Of a stretch of DNA of 64,000 nt, positions 47,101-55,347 are shown piece by piece. Every line of letters begins with the position of its first letter. The stretch's first letter is position 1. Both the position numbers and the translations under genes were made by a program. The notes under the pieces were generated by a model. That model was not told the DNA's origin. It saw only the letters and a program-made list of their open reading frames with translations, and did no database searches. The stretch is from Rhodococcus opacus (GTDB lineage: Bacteria > Actinomycetota > Actinomycetes > Mycobacteriales > Mycobacteriaceae): contig NZ_JAAXPA010000003.1 in assembly GCF_012396235.1 (NCBI RefSeq), positions 124,001 through 188,000 on the forward strand, read 5' to 3'.

Positions 47101-47979
47101 CTAAACCCAGTAGGGCACACGGGCCCGGTACTTGCGAAGCGCGAGGATGGCGGCGGCCCACCCGACGACGGTGATGGTCAGCACGATGTACCAGTGGTAC
47201 GCCTGCTGATCCTGACCGATCATGGGCGCGCGCACGATGTCGAGGTAGTGGAACAGCGGGTTCAACTCGGCGAGCTTGACGCGCTCGGCGGCCTGCCCGC
47301 CCTGCGCCTCGAGACTCTGCGTCGTCCACATGATCGGAGTCAGCACGAACAGCAGCAGCGTCATGCTGCCGAGGATCGGCGCGATGTCCCGGTACCGGGT
47401 GGAGAAGATGCCGAACATGATCGACACCCACGCCGCATTGACGACGATCAGCGCGATCGCCGGGATCGCGGCGAGCGACATCCAGGTCAGGTGGCGCCAC
47501 ACCCCGAACGCGAACAGCATGACCACGTAGATCACGAGGTTGTGGGCGAACAGCAGCAGTTGCCGCCACACCAGCCGGTAGACGTGGACGCTCAGCGCCG
47601 ACGGCAACTGTTTGATCAGCCCCTCGTTGGCGATGAACACCTCGGATCCCTCGAGGATGCTCGCGCTGATCAGGTTCCAGACGATCAGACCCACGGTGAC
47701 ATACGGCAGGAACTCGTCCAGCGGGATGTCGAGCAGGGCGGAGTACAGGATGCCCATCGCCGCGGCCTGCACGCCGGTCGCGATCGTGATCCAGAACGGG
47801 CCGATCACCGACCGGCGGTAGCGCTGCTTGATGTCCTGCCAGCCGAGGCTCAGCCACAGCTCGCGCTGAGCGAAGCCGTCCCTGAGGTCCTTGAACGCGC
47901 GACGGAAGGTCTGCGAGTCGGACGTCGGGAGCGGGCCGCCTGTGGCCTCGGTTTCGATAGCGGATGCTGACACGGGCAC
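47101..47979 (-). CDS. wzm: ABC exporter permease, Wzm-type
   Basis: A 292-residue ABC-2 permease with six TM segments: an N-terminal amphipathic helix with LSLGWQDIKQRYRRSVIGPF, then ITIATGVQAAAMGILYSALL onward, and the late AELNPLFHYLDIVRAP motif of polysaccharide exporters. It is first in wzm-wzt-glfT1. The GTG at 47979 follows TAGGCT by 6 bases, so the message is likely leaderless, as at the GT2 gene (36266). Confidence 0.92.
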   Translation of the reverse strand: MPVSASAIETEATGGPLPTSDSQTFRRAFKDLRDGFAQRELWLSLGWQDIKQRYRRSVIGPFWITIATGVQAAAMGILYSALLDIPLDEFLPYVTVGLIVWNLISASILEGSEVFIANEGLIKQLPSALSVHVYRLVWRQLLLFAHNLVIYVVMLFAFGVWRHLTWMSLAAIPAIALIVVNAAWVSIMFGIFSTRYRDIAPILGSMTLLLFVLTPIMWTTQSLEAQGGQAAERVKLAELNPLFHYLDIVRAPMIGQDQQAYHWYIVLTITVVGWAAAILALRKYRARVPYWV

Positions 47980-48021
47980 CGAGCCTACCGGGAGTCGAGT
48001 TCCATGCTGTTTCGCCCGTTG

Positions 48022-48606
48022 CTACAGGTACTGGCCGGTACCGCTCGACTGCGACCCCGGATCGTGATTGTGCGCCCCGTGCGGGTTGCCCATGCTGAAA
48101 CCCGGAGGCAGTGCTCCCTGGCGCATCTGTTCGAGCTGGGAGCGGGCCGCCATCTGCTGGGCGAACAGGGCCGTCTGGATGCCGTGGAACAGTCCTTCGA
48201 GCCACCCCACCAGCTGCGCCTGGGCGATGCGGAGTTCGGCGTCGGTGGGGACGGTGTCGTCGGTGAAGGGCAGGGTGAGGCGTTCGAGCTCGTCGCGCAG
48301 CTCGGGGGCGAGGCCCTGCTCGAGCTCGTGGATCGACGACTTGTGGATCTCCTTCAACCGGTTGCGGCTGGCGTCGTCGAGCGGTGCGGCGCGCACTTCC
48401 TCGAGGAGCTGTTTGATCATCGTGCCGATGCGCATGACCTTGGCCGGCTGCTCCACCATGTCGGCCACCGACTCCGTGCCGTTCCCGTTCGCATCCGCGG
48501 CGGCGTCGGAGCCCTCGGGCTTGCTCGCGGCCTCGGCCACGGGGATGGCCATGGGCTGACCGTCGGGGCCGATCACGACGACGTGTTCATTCTCCGAGTT
48601 CGTCAT
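48022..48606 (-). CDS. bpa: Bacterial proteasome activator (Bpa/PafE)
   Basis: 194 residues with a low-complexity N-terminus, a central four-helix region ([20 protein letters not shown] ... [20 protein letters not shown]) and the C-terminal GQYL sequence that docks into the 20S proteasome alpha ring. Bpa forms a ring that opens the proteasome gate without ATP. ATG at 48606 is preferred over the longer frame, which runs into the next promoter. It lies upstream of the wzm operon, as Rv3780 does. Confidence 0.9.
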   Translation of the reverse strand: MTNSENEHVVVIGPDGQPMAIPVAEAASKPEGSDAAADANGNGTESVADMVEQPAKVMRIGTMIKQLLEEVRAAPLDDASRNRLKEIHKSSIHELEQGLAPELRDELERLTLPFTDDTVPTDAELRIAQAQLVGWLEGLFHGIQTALFAQQMAARSQLEQMRQGALPPGFSMGNPHGAHNHDPGSQSSGTGQYL

Positions 48607-48739
48607 GCCTCTATCTTGGCTGTTCCCGCTCGGCAGTGCGAAGGTGCGTCCAATTTGGGCCCATTCCACCTTTGTTGCACTCCACAACAATCGATGGCTG
48701 GCTTCGACCGTATTGACTTGGGGTCTTAGAGTGTCGGGC

Positions 48740-49942
48740 ATGGCTTACGACGTTGCCCGCGTTCGGGGACTCATCCCCTCACTCGGCGACGGTTGGATCC
48801 ATCTCGATCCGCAGGCCGGCATGCAGATTCCGGACGCGGTGTCGCGCACTGTCTCCACGGCCTTCCGGGCGTCTGCCTCTTCGTCGACCGGGCGACATGT
48901 GTCCAGCCGGCGCAGTGCGGCGGTACTCGATGCGGCCCGAGCAGCCGTCGCCGACCTGGTCGGAGGCGATCCCGCCGGGGTCGTGCTCGGACCCGACCGA
49001 TCCGTTCTCCTCGCCTGGCTGGCGGAGTCGCTGAGCACGCGACTCGGCCTCGGAACCGGGCTGGTGCTCTCCCGCCTCGACGAGGAAGCGAACGTCGCCC
49101 CCTGGCTCAGAGTCGCCAGCCGCTACGGCGCCCAGGTGCGGTGGGCGGAGGTCGAGATCGAGACGTGCGAACTCCCCAGCTGGCAGTTCCAGGACCTCAT
49201 CACCACCACGACGCGTCTCGTCGCACTCACCGCCGCATCCCCGATCGTCGGCTCGGCGCCCGACGTCCGTGTCGCCTCGGACCGCGTCCACGAAGTCGGG
49301 GGACTGATGGTCGTCGACGCGATCGGGGCCGCCCCTTACGCGCACGTCGACATCAACGAACTCGGAGCGGACGTCGTCGCCGTCGGCGCCACCTCCTGGG
49401 GCGGACCGCAGGTCGGGGCGCTCGTCTTCCGCGACCCCACCCTCCTCGACCGCATCCCCGCCGTGTCGCTCAACCCGTATGCGCGGGGTGTCGAACGTCT
49501 CGAGGTCGGGGTGCACCAGTTCGCGCTCCTCGCCGGCCTCACCACGTCCATCGACTTCCTCGCGAACCTCGACGAATCGGCCACCGGTTCCCGGCGCGAG
49601 AAGCTCGAGGCGTCCATCAGCTCGCTGCAGAACTACCAGGACACCCTGTTCGACCACCTCATGTCGTCGCTGAAGCGGCTACCGCAGGTGATGGTCATCG
49701 GGCGCTCGCCCAGCCGGGTTCCGACGCTCAGCTTCACCGTCGCCGGAGTCTCGGCCGACAAGGTGGCGTCGCATCTCGCCGACAAGCGCATCGCCACCGT
49801 CAGCGGTGTCCACGGCGGTTCCCGGCTGCTCGACGCGCTCGGCGTCAACGACGAGGGCGGCGCCGTCACCATCGGTCTCGCGCCGTACACCACGCGCTAC
49901 GAGATCGACCAGCTCGTGAACGAGCTCGCCACCCTGGGCTGA
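48740..49942 (+). CDS. Class V aminotransferase-fold protein lacking the PLP lysine
   Basis: A 400-residue cysteine-desulfurase-like protein. The fold is clear ([38 protein letters not shown]-like [20 protein letters not shown]). However, the segment that should read SxHKxxGPxGxG reads [14 protein letters not shown], so the Schiff-base lysine is missing and ordinary PLP catalysis is unlikely. It may be a pseudo-enzyme or use another chemistry. ATG at 48740; a GTG three codons upstream is possible. It is divergent from bpa, matching Rv3778c in position. Confidence 0.82.
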   Translation: MAYDVARVRGLIPSLGDGWIHLDPQAGMQIPDAVSRTVSTAFRASASSSTGRHVSSRRSAAVLDAARAAVADLVGGDPAGVVLGPDRSVLLAWLAESLSTRLGLGTGLVLSRLDEEANVAPWLRVASRYGAQVRWAEVEIETCELPSWQFQDLITTTTRLVALTAASPIVGSAPDVRVASDRVHEVGGLMVVDAIGAAPYAHVDINELGADVVAVGATSWGGPQVGALVFRDPTLLDRIPAVSLNPYARGVERLEVGVHQFALLAGLTTSIDFLANLDESATGSRREKLEASISSLQNYQDTLFDHLMSSLKRLPQVMVIGRSPSRVPTLSFTVAGVSADKVASHLADKRIATVSGVHGGSRLLDALGVNDEGGAVTIGLAPYTTRYEIDQLVNELATLG

Positions 49943-49981
49943 TCCGCCGCCCGCTGTTGCCCGCTGACCCCGCCGCCTGCT

Positions 49982-50038
49982 GCGCCCGATGTGACATTCG
50001 TTCCGATCGAGTGGACGAATGTCACATCGGGCGACGCA
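49982..50038. repeat. Dispersed palindromic repeat, family B copy 2
   Basis: GCGCCCGATGTGACATTCGT at 49982 and ACGAATGTCACATCGGGCG, ending at 50033 with trailing ACGCA, form a near-perfect inverted repeat. It lies between two convergent genes, where it could end transcription both ways. The first copy is at 3344-3400. Confidence 0.8.
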
Positions 50039-50046
50039 CTTCGCCG

Positions 50047-51042
50047 TCAGTTCCGCGGGATCGTCAGGATCACCTTGCCGACGGTGTCCGCCGAGTCCAG
50101 CAGTTCGTGACCGCGCGGCGCCTCGGTGATGGGCAGTTCGGCCGAGACGATGGGATGCACCGCGCCCTCCGCGATCAGCGGCCACAGCCGCTTGCGGACG
50201 TCGGCGACGATGTCGGCCTTGCCCTCGTGTCCCGTCTCGGCCCGCCCCCGCAGTCCGGCCGCCGTCACATGGCCGCGCTTGGACAGCAACTTGCCGAGGT
50301 CCAGTTCTCCCTTGCGGCCACCCTGCATGCCGATGACGACGAGCCGGCCGTCGGCGGCGAGCACGTCGACGTTGCGGTCGAGGTACGAGCCGCCCATGTT
50401 GTCGAGGATCACATCGGCGCCGTGTCCGTCGGTCGCCTTGCGGATCTCGTCGACGAAATCGGCCTCACGGTAGTTGACGAGGATGTCGGCGCCGAGTTCG
50501 CGGCAGCGCGCCAGCTTCTCCTCGGAGCCGGCGGTGACGGCCACGCGGGCACCCAGCGCGACGCCCACCTGGATGGCGTGCGTGCCGATGCCGCCGCCAC
50601 CGCCGTGCACCAGCAGCACGTCGCCGCGGGACAGCCCGGCGCCCATCACGACGTTCGACCACACCGTGCACGCGACCTCCGGCAGTGACGCGGCGACGAG
50701 CAGGTCCACCCCTTCGGGCAGCGGGAGAAGCTGCGACGCGGGGACGGCCACCTTCTCCGCGTATCCGCCGCCGGCCAGCAGTGCGCACACCTGGTCGCCG
50801 ACGGACCACCCCGACACTCCCTCGCCGAGTTCGGCGATCGTGCCGGAACATTCGAGCCCGAGGACGTCGCTGGCTCCGGGCGGCGGGGGATAGAACCCCT
50901 GACGCTGCAACAGGTCGGCGCGGTTGACGGCCGTCGCGGCTACGTCGAGGAGGACGTGACCGGGTGGAAGTTCCGGGTCGGGCTGCTCCGTCCACTTCAT
51001 GACTTCGGGGCCGCCCGGTTGGTCGATCGTGATCGCATACAT
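50047..51042 (-). CDS. NAD(P)H:quinone oxidoreductase, zeta-crystallin/PIG3-type
   Basis: A 331-residue MDR-family protein without catalytic zinc. It has ATAVNRADLLQRQGFYPPPP, the coenzyme motif VHGGGGGIGTHAIQVG, and DNMGGSYLDRNVDVLAADGR, all typical of PIG3-like quinone oxidoreductases. It probably reduces quinones with NADPH. ATG at 51042 is chosen because the upstream extension (to 51147) would overlap the MarR promoter. Confidence 0.88.
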   Translation of the reverse strand: MYAITIDQPGGPEVMKWTEQPDPELPPGHVLLDVAATAVNRADLLQRQGFYPPPPGASDVLGLECSGTIAELGEGVSGWSVGDQVCALLAGGGYAEKVAVPASQLLPLPEGVDLLVAASLPEVACTVWSNVVMGAGLSRGDVLLVHGGGGGIGTHAIQVGVALGARVAVTAGSEEKLARCRELGADILVNYREADFVDEIRKATDGHGADVILDNMGGSYLDRNVDVLAADGRLVVIGMQGGRKGELDLGKLLSKRGHVTAAGLRGRAETGHEGKADIVADVRKRLWPLIAEGAVHPIVSAELPITEAPRGHELLDSADTVGKVILTIPRN

Positions 51043-51164
51043 GGGGACGACGCTAGCGAAATGCGTCGGCGCCCGGTGGATGTGAGCGATCACAGCGTTC
51101 CCTCGGCGTTCCGGGGACCGCAACGCTACTGGAAAGTAATGTCGCACTACTAGACTGTGAACCT

Positions 51165-51647
51165 GTGACAGCAGAAACCTCCGACGCCGAAGCCGCGACC
51201 AATTGGTTGACCCCGGCCGAGATGCGCGCCTGGCGCGGTTACATGGACGGCAACCAGCGGCTGATGGACGTCCTCAACCGGGATCTGCAGGAGAAACACG
51301 ATCTGTCCCTCGCGGATTACCGCATTCTGGTGCTGCTGTCCGAGTCGCCGGACGGGTCGCTGCGCATGAGCGACCTCGCGGACGGCGTCCTCTCCTCCCG
51401 CAGCCGCCTCACCCACCAGATCCGGCGGATGGAAGCGCAGGGCATGGTCACCCGCGACACCTGCCTCGAGGACGGCCGCGGGGTGCTCGCCGTCATCACC
51501 GACGAAGGTCGCGCCCGGCTGGCCGAAGCGGCCCCCACCCATGTGGCGGGGGTGCGGAGCAATCTCGTCGATCTGCTCACCAAGTCTCAGCTGAAGGTTC
51601 TCGCCGAGGTGTTCGAACGCGTCGACAAGGCCATCGGCGACCGCTGA
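51165..51647 (+). CDS. MarR-family transcriptional regulator
   Basis: A 160-residue winged-helix protein: LADYRILVLLSESPDGSLRM, recognition region LADGVLSSRSRLTHQIRRME and wing RDTCLEDGRGVLAVITDEGR. The GTG at 51165 has no RBS and follows a TAGACT-like -10 by ~8 bases, so a leaderless message is likely. It is divergent from the quinone oxidoreductase gene, its most obvious target, which would fit a role in redox or phenolic stress; the ligand is unknown. Confidence 0.87.
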   Translation: MTAETSDAEAATNWLTPAEMRAWRGYMDGNQRLMDVLNRDLQEKHDLSLADYRILVLLSESPDGSLRMSDLADGVLSSRSRLTHQIRRMEAQGMVTRDTCLEDGRGVLAVITDEGRARLAEAAPTHVAGVRSNLVDLLTKSQLKVLAEVFERVDKAIGDR

Positions 51648-51689
51648 CCGGTTGCCCGCCGGCGCCTCCGTACCGATAAGATCGCCCAC

Positions 51690-51777
51690 GGAAGCGTGGC
51701 AGAGCGGCCGAATGCACTCGCCTTGAAAGCGAGCGTCGTGAAAGCGACCGGGGGTTCAAATCCCTCCGCTTCCGCCA
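51690..51777 (+). tRNA. tRNA-Ser (anticodon TGA)
   Basis: The acceptor arms GGAAGCG and CGCTTCC pair fully. The anticodon arm CTCGC-CTTGAAA-GCGAG gives TGA, a long variable arm marks a class II tRNA, and the T-arm is GGGGGTTCAAATCCCTC. CCA is encoded (51775-51777). Confidence 0.96.
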
Positions 51778-51784
51778 ACGACCG

Positions 51785-51820
51785 GCAGCCCTGATCTGTT
51801 TCCCTCCAGGTCAGGGCTGC
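51785..51820. terminator. Terminator hairpin after tRNA-Ser(TGA)
   Basis: GCAGCCCTGA / TCAGGGCTGC form a perfect 10-bp stem around a 16-base loop. It lies between the tRNA and the convergent TfoX-like gene, so it may serve both. Confidence 0.7.
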
Positions 51821-51830
51821 TGTCGTACCG

Positions 51831-52193
51831 CTACCTCTTCCGGGGTTTCGGCTGCTTCGGCGGCAGTGCGCCGATCTCGGCGAGCGCCCGTTCCACCCAC
51901 GGTGTGGCGCGGTCCGGGGTGCCGCGCCACCGGTCGGGCAGGGCCAGGTACTCGCGCATCGGCTTTTCGCCCGGACCGAACGGGCCCGCGCCGTCGGACG
52001 ACGCCAGCTCGTCCCTTGCCTGCTCGGTGAGTAGCCGGACCCCGACTTTCGGTCCGAGGAGTCCGGCGAACATGTTGCCGTTGACGAACGCACCCAGGTT
52101 GCCGAACATCGGCTTCACCTCGACGCCGGGGGTGTCGGGGATCAGCGACCGGAAGAACTGTTTGTCCTCCTCGGAGGGTGTGGGCATCTTCAC
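51831..52193 (-). CDS. TfoX/Sxy N-terminal-domain protein
   Basis: 120 residues. The pattern EVKPMFGNLGAFVNGNMFAG with LRLLTEQARDEL-like sequence is the TfoX N-terminal domain; the second (C-terminal) domain of true Sxy is missing and a basic tail (KQPKPRKR) follows. Its function in actinomycetes is unknown and competence control should not be assumed. GTG at 52193, or an ATG two codons later. It follows the VOC gene by 3 bases. Confidence 0.8.
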   Translation of the reverse strand: MKMPTPSEEDKQFFRSLIPDTPGVEVKPMFGNLGAFVNGNMFAGLLGPKVGVRLLTEQARDELASSDGAGPFGPGEKPMREYLALPDRWRGTPDRATPWVERALAEIGALPPKQPKPRKR

Positions 52194-52196
52194 GGT

Positions 52197-52988
52197 CTAC
52201 TGATCCTGACGTTCCTCGGGCGTCATGATGCTGAAGATCGCGCCCTGCGGGTCGGTGACGGCGGCCATGCGGCCGACGGTGGGGATGTCCATCGCTTCTT
52301 CGACGATCGTGCCGCCGAGTTCGACGGCCTTCGCGGCGCTGGCGTCGACGTCCTCGACGGCGAAGTACACCCGCCAGTGGTTCGGTGTGCCGGGTTTCAT
52401 CGGCTCACCGCAGCCGCCGACCTGGTCGTCACCCACCTCCAACAGCGTGTAGGTGTACTCCGGTCCCATCGACATCTTCGACGAGGTGATCCCGAAGACG
52501 CTGTTGTAGAACGCGAGCGCCTTGTCGACGTCGCCGGTGTTCAGTTCGTTCCACAGGCAGGCGCCCGGGTCGCCGACGAGGGTGGCGCCGATGTGCTTGT
52601 TCGCCTGCCACAATCCGACGGCCGCCCCGGTGGGGTCGGTGACGAAGGACATGCGGCCCGCTTCCCCCACGTCGAACGCCGGCATCAGAACCTGGCCGCC
52701 TGCGCCGGGGACTTTCGCGAGCGTCGCGTCGACGTCGTCGACTGCGATGTAGGTGTTCCAGTTCGCCGGCGCCCCGGCCGCGGCCGCGTCGGGTTGTAGT
52801 GGCGCAATGGCGGCGACGTTCTCGCCGCGCACGGTGGCCATCGAGTAGACGGGGCCTTCGGGCATCGGACGGTCGTCGTATTCCCAGCCGAGCAGTTCCG
52901 CATAGAACTCCTTGGCGGCGTCCTGATCGCTGGTTTGGAGGTCTACCCAGTCCGGTGTTCCCTGGGCGTATTCCGACTTGATGGGCAT
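52197..52988 (-). CDS. Two-domain VOC (glyoxalase/bleomycin-resistance fold) protein
   Basis: 263 residues made of two similar halves of ~125 residues each: [20 protein letters not shown] at the start, and [20 protein letters not shown] in the second half, each ending in a [14 protein letters not shown] strand. Such proteins are hydroxylase- or glyoxalase-like metalloenzymes or binding proteins. The metal ligands cannot be assigned with certainty. It forms a two-gene unit with the TfoX-like gene. Confidence 0.85.
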   Translation of the reverse strand: MPIKSEYAQGTPDWVDLQTSDQDAAKEFYAELLGWEYDDRPMPEGPVYSMATVRGENVAAIAPLQPDAAAAGAPANWNTYIAVDDVDATLAKVPGAGGQVLMPAFDVGEAGRMSFVTDPTGAAVGLWQANKHIGATLVGDPGACLWNELNTGDVDKALAFYNSVFGITSSKMSMGPEYTYTLLEVGDDQVGGCGEPMKPGTPNHWRVYFAVEDVDASAAKAVELGGTIVEEAMDIPTVGRMAAVTDPQGAIFSIMTPEERQDQ

Positions 52989-53012
52989 GACTGGACCTTT
53001 CCGTGTGAGGTG

Positions 53013-53996
53013 TCAGACGGCCGGGACGGGGTGGCGACCGGTGTAGGCGATGAGCCGGGTGATTGCGTCGCTGGTGTGTGGGGCGGGTACGGGGTCGTCG
53101 AACCCGACGGCCTTCCTGCCTTCGGGTGTGATGATCTTGTGTGTCAGCGACAGCACGTATTCGGCGAGAGGCTCGGATACGGCAACCTCACCTCCGGTCG
53201 CTGCCGCGAAATCCCAGGCGTGAACGAGGAATTCGATCGAGAGGATCCCCGCGGCGACGGTGGCGGGAGGGTTGTTCGTCCCGATCGTCACCGTGCCGTC
53301 CAGGCCGCGACTGCGCCACGCCTCCAGTGCGGGTTGGGCGAGGTCGGCGATTCTGGCCTCGACGGGTTTGCCCGGGTCGTCGTCGAACGTCGCGCCCGCG
53401 GCGCCACCGAGGGCCGTGATCGAACCGACGAGATGATCGGCGAGCTGCGAGACGGTGAACTCGGTGCACGCCGTCTGCTTGGACATGTCCTCGTCTGTGA
53501 CGTCGCGAAGGACACGCTGCACGACCGCCAATGTCGCCTCGGCACTGGACAGTTCGTCGAGTGGATCCGGTACGGCCGCCCAGTCGTCGGGTCCGGCGTC
53601 ACTTTTCTGGGCGGCGGCGACGAGACGGTCGAGGTAGTGGTTCCAGCCCTCCGCGTGGCGGACGGCCTGTTCGTCGGTGAGCCCGTCGTGCACGAGTCGC
53701 ACCTCGGTCCCGCCGGCGGTGGGGGTCAGAGTCACGGTCACGGTGGACGAGCCCGGGGGGAGTTCGTCGTCAGCCTCCCATCCCCACGTGTACACCACCC
53801 GCTTGCCGGGGACGATCTCGCTGAACGTGCCCGCGGCGGAATGTCCGGGGACGACGGTCCACCGGTACTCGCCGCCGGCTTGCAGGTCGACGCGTGCCGC
53901 GACGGTCTGCCATCGCCGCAATCGTTCCGGTCGGGTGACGAGGTCGAACGTGGCGTCCGGGTCCAGCGGGACGACGACGGTCTTGTCGAATGGCAT
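53013..53996 (-). CDS. Fusion: AHSA1/SRPBCC domain + mycothiol-dependent-isomerase-like domain
   Basis: 327 residues. Residues 1-~125 form an SRPBCC domain (PLDPDATFDLVTRPERLRRW, GKRVVYTWGWEADDELPPGS). Residues ~140-327 resemble the TIGR03086/MDMPI_N family (ACTEFTVSQLADHLVGSIT, a DinB-like bundle with His in LADHL and VHAWDFA). The two are often separate genes. Its ATG overlaps the ArsR stop (TGATG), so the ArsR protein probably controls it. The substrate is unknown. Confidence 0.82.
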   Translation of the reverse strand: MPFDKTVVVPLDPDATFDLVTRPERLRRWQTVAARVDLQAGGEYRWTVVPGHSAAGTFSEIVPGKRVVYTWGWEADDELPPGSSTVTVTLTPTAGGTEVRLVHDGLTDEQAVRHAEGWNHYLDRLVAAAQKSDAGPDDWAAVPDPLDELSSAEATLAVVQRVLRDVTDEDMSKQTACTEFTVSQLADHLVGSITALGGAAGATFDDDPGKPVEARIADLAQPALEAWRSRGLDGTVTIGTNNPPATVAAGILSIEFLVHAWDFAAATGGEVAVSEPLAEYVLSLTHKIITPEGRKAVGFDDPVPAPHTSDAITRLIAYTGRHPVPAV

Positions 53997-54310
53997 CAGC
54001 TGTCTCCTTTGGAAGCTGCTTCCTCGGTGGCGTCCGCGACGAGGCGGTCGAGTTCGTCGATCCAGAAGGAGTCGAACAACGTCCGGAGTTGAACGAGTCC
54101 CTGCGGGTCGAGCCGGTAGTACCTGAAGCGTCCATCCTTACGCGCAGTGACCAGCCCGGCCTCGGCGAGCACCCGGAGATGTTGCGAGATCGCCGACCGG
54201 CTCGCGGGGAAGTGTGCGGCGAGGTTGTTGACGGTCTGTTCACCTGATGTCAGCAGTTGCATGAGGCGTCTCCGGGTGGGCTCAGCTGCGACTTCCAACT
54301 GATCGAGCAC
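53996..54310 (-). CDS. ArsR-family transcriptional regulator
   Basis: A 104-residue winged-helix protein: EPTRRRLMQLLTSGEQTVNN, recognition helix ASRSAISQHLRVLAEAGLV and wing RKDGRFRYYRLDP. There are no Cys metal sites, so it is not a classical metal sensor; this subtype usually precedes an AHSA1 gene, as here. I set the start at GTG 54310 (a TTG at 54316 is possible), just beyond an 18-base operator. It is the first gene of a two-gene unit. Confidence 0.88.
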   Translation of the reverse strand: MLDQLEVAAEPTRRRLMQLLTSGEQTVNNLAAHFPASRSAISQHLRVLAEAGLVTARKDGRFRYYRLDPQGLVQLRTLFDSFWIDELDRLVADATEEAASKGDS

Positions 54311-54318
54311 GATCAATA

Positions 54319-54336
54319 CGTTAGTCGTGACTAACG
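54319..54336. promoter_or_regulatory. Operator palindrome of the ArsR/AHSA1 unit
   Basis: CGTTAGTC-GT-GACTAACG has perfect 8-base arms around 2 bases. It lies 9 bases before the ArsR GTG and 68 bases before the divergent 54405 gene, so it can control both. Confidence 0.75.
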
Positions 54337-54404
54337 CGTTGTGCAATGGGTCTCGCCGCAGCGATCGTGAGGTGGGAGAATTCAGAGCGACGAGGGAGTG
54401 AGAA

Positions 54405-55037
54405 ATGACAACGTCAAGCCCCTGGCCCACGATTCACGACGAACGCCGCGCACTGGTGGACGACCTCGAACCGCTGACCGATACCCAGTGGTCGACGCCG
54501 TCGCTCTGCGAACGGTGGACCGTGCGGGACGTGTTCGCGCACATGACGGCGACGGAGAAGATGACGCCGCCGAAGTTCGTCGGAAAACTCGTCGGGTCGG
54601 GATTCCGGATCAACACCATGTTCGAGAAGGACATCGCACACGAAGAGGAAGGAACACCAGCGGAGTCGCTCGACGAGTTCCGGGCGCACATGGGTGACTC
54701 CACGCATCCGCCCGGCCCGATCGACGCCATGCTGGGCGAGATGATCGTCCACGCCGAGGACATCCGCCGACCGCTCGGCATCGCACACGAGTACCCGATG
54801 GACGCGGTTATCCGAGTCGCCGACTTCTACAAGAACTCGAACCTGCTGATCGGGTCGAAGTCCCGGGTCGCGGGGCTCACGCTGCGGGCCACCGACACCG
54901 AGTGGTCCACCGGATCGGGGCCGGAGGTCTCCGGTCCGATGCTGGCGCTCGTGCTGGCGATGACGGGTCGTCGCGCCGCCCTCGACGAACTCAGCGGCGA
55001 CGGTCTCGACCAGCTGAAGTCCGCCCTGCCGAAGTAA
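54405..55037 (+). CDS. Maleylpyruvate-isomerase-family (DinB-like) protein
   Basis: A 210-residue protein of the mycothiol-dependent metalloenzyme family: DDLEPLTDTQWSTPSLCERW, TVRDVFAHMTATEKM with a putative metal His, and MLGEMIVHAEDIRRPLG with the second His. Only some members use mycothiol; the reaction is not readable. GAGGGAG precedes the ATG at 54405. It is divergent from the ArsR gene and shares its operator region; its relative forms the C-terminal domain of the fusion protein next door. Confidence 0.83.
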   Translation: MTTSSPWPTIHDERRALVDDLEPLTDTQWSTPSLCERWTVRDVFAHMTATEKMTPPKFVGKLVGSGFRINTMFEKDIAHEEEGTPAESLDEFRAHMGDSTHPPGPIDAMLGEMIVHAEDIRRPLGIAHEYPMDAVIRVADFYKNSNLLIGSKSRVAGLTLRATDTEWSTGSGPEVSGPMLALVLAMTGRRAALDELSGDGLDQLKSALPK

Positions 55038-55048
55038 CGGCCCGGCAT

Positions 55049-55129
55049 CCGCAGCCGCACTCCTTCTGCGTAGCCGCACCCGTATTCGGGCCCCAGACGG
55101 GGTGCGGCTGCGTGAAACGGGTGCGGCTG
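55049..55129. repeat. Nested palindrome, family C (AGCCGCAC / GTGCGGCT units)
   Basis: Four related units: GCAGCCGCAC (55051), GTAGCCGCACCCGT (55070), ACGGGGTGCGGCTGCG (55097) and ACGGGTGCGGCTGT (55117); the last two are inverted relative to the first two. This gives alternative hairpins after the 54405 gene. The rest of the 310-base gap up to 55347 holds the promoter of the mycolyltransferase gene and nothing else that I can see. Confidence 0.65.
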
Positions 55130-55282
55130 TCGAGGCAGATGAGCCGGAACTACCAGTGGAAGTCCCTGCTCACAGGGTTGGAGGTGCCCAGCGGTCGAGC
55201 GCCTCCCCCCGACCCTCAACCCTGGTGACTACAACGTGATCACGCTGGAGCACACAGCTGTCACAAAACCTCTAAGCTCTTG

Positions 55283-55311
55283 TTGACCGGACGCATTTTG
55301 TACTGTGCAAT
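55283..55311 (+). promoter_or_regulatory. Candidate sigma-70-type promoter of the mycolyltransferase gene
   Basis: TTGACC at 55283 and TGCAAT at 55306 are spaced 17 bases apart, about 37 bases before the ATG at 55348. TACTGT just upstream of the -10 is an alternative. Confidence 0.4.
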
Positions 55312-55347
55312 CGGGGTCCACACAGTCCGGGGAAGAGGTATTTCTTT

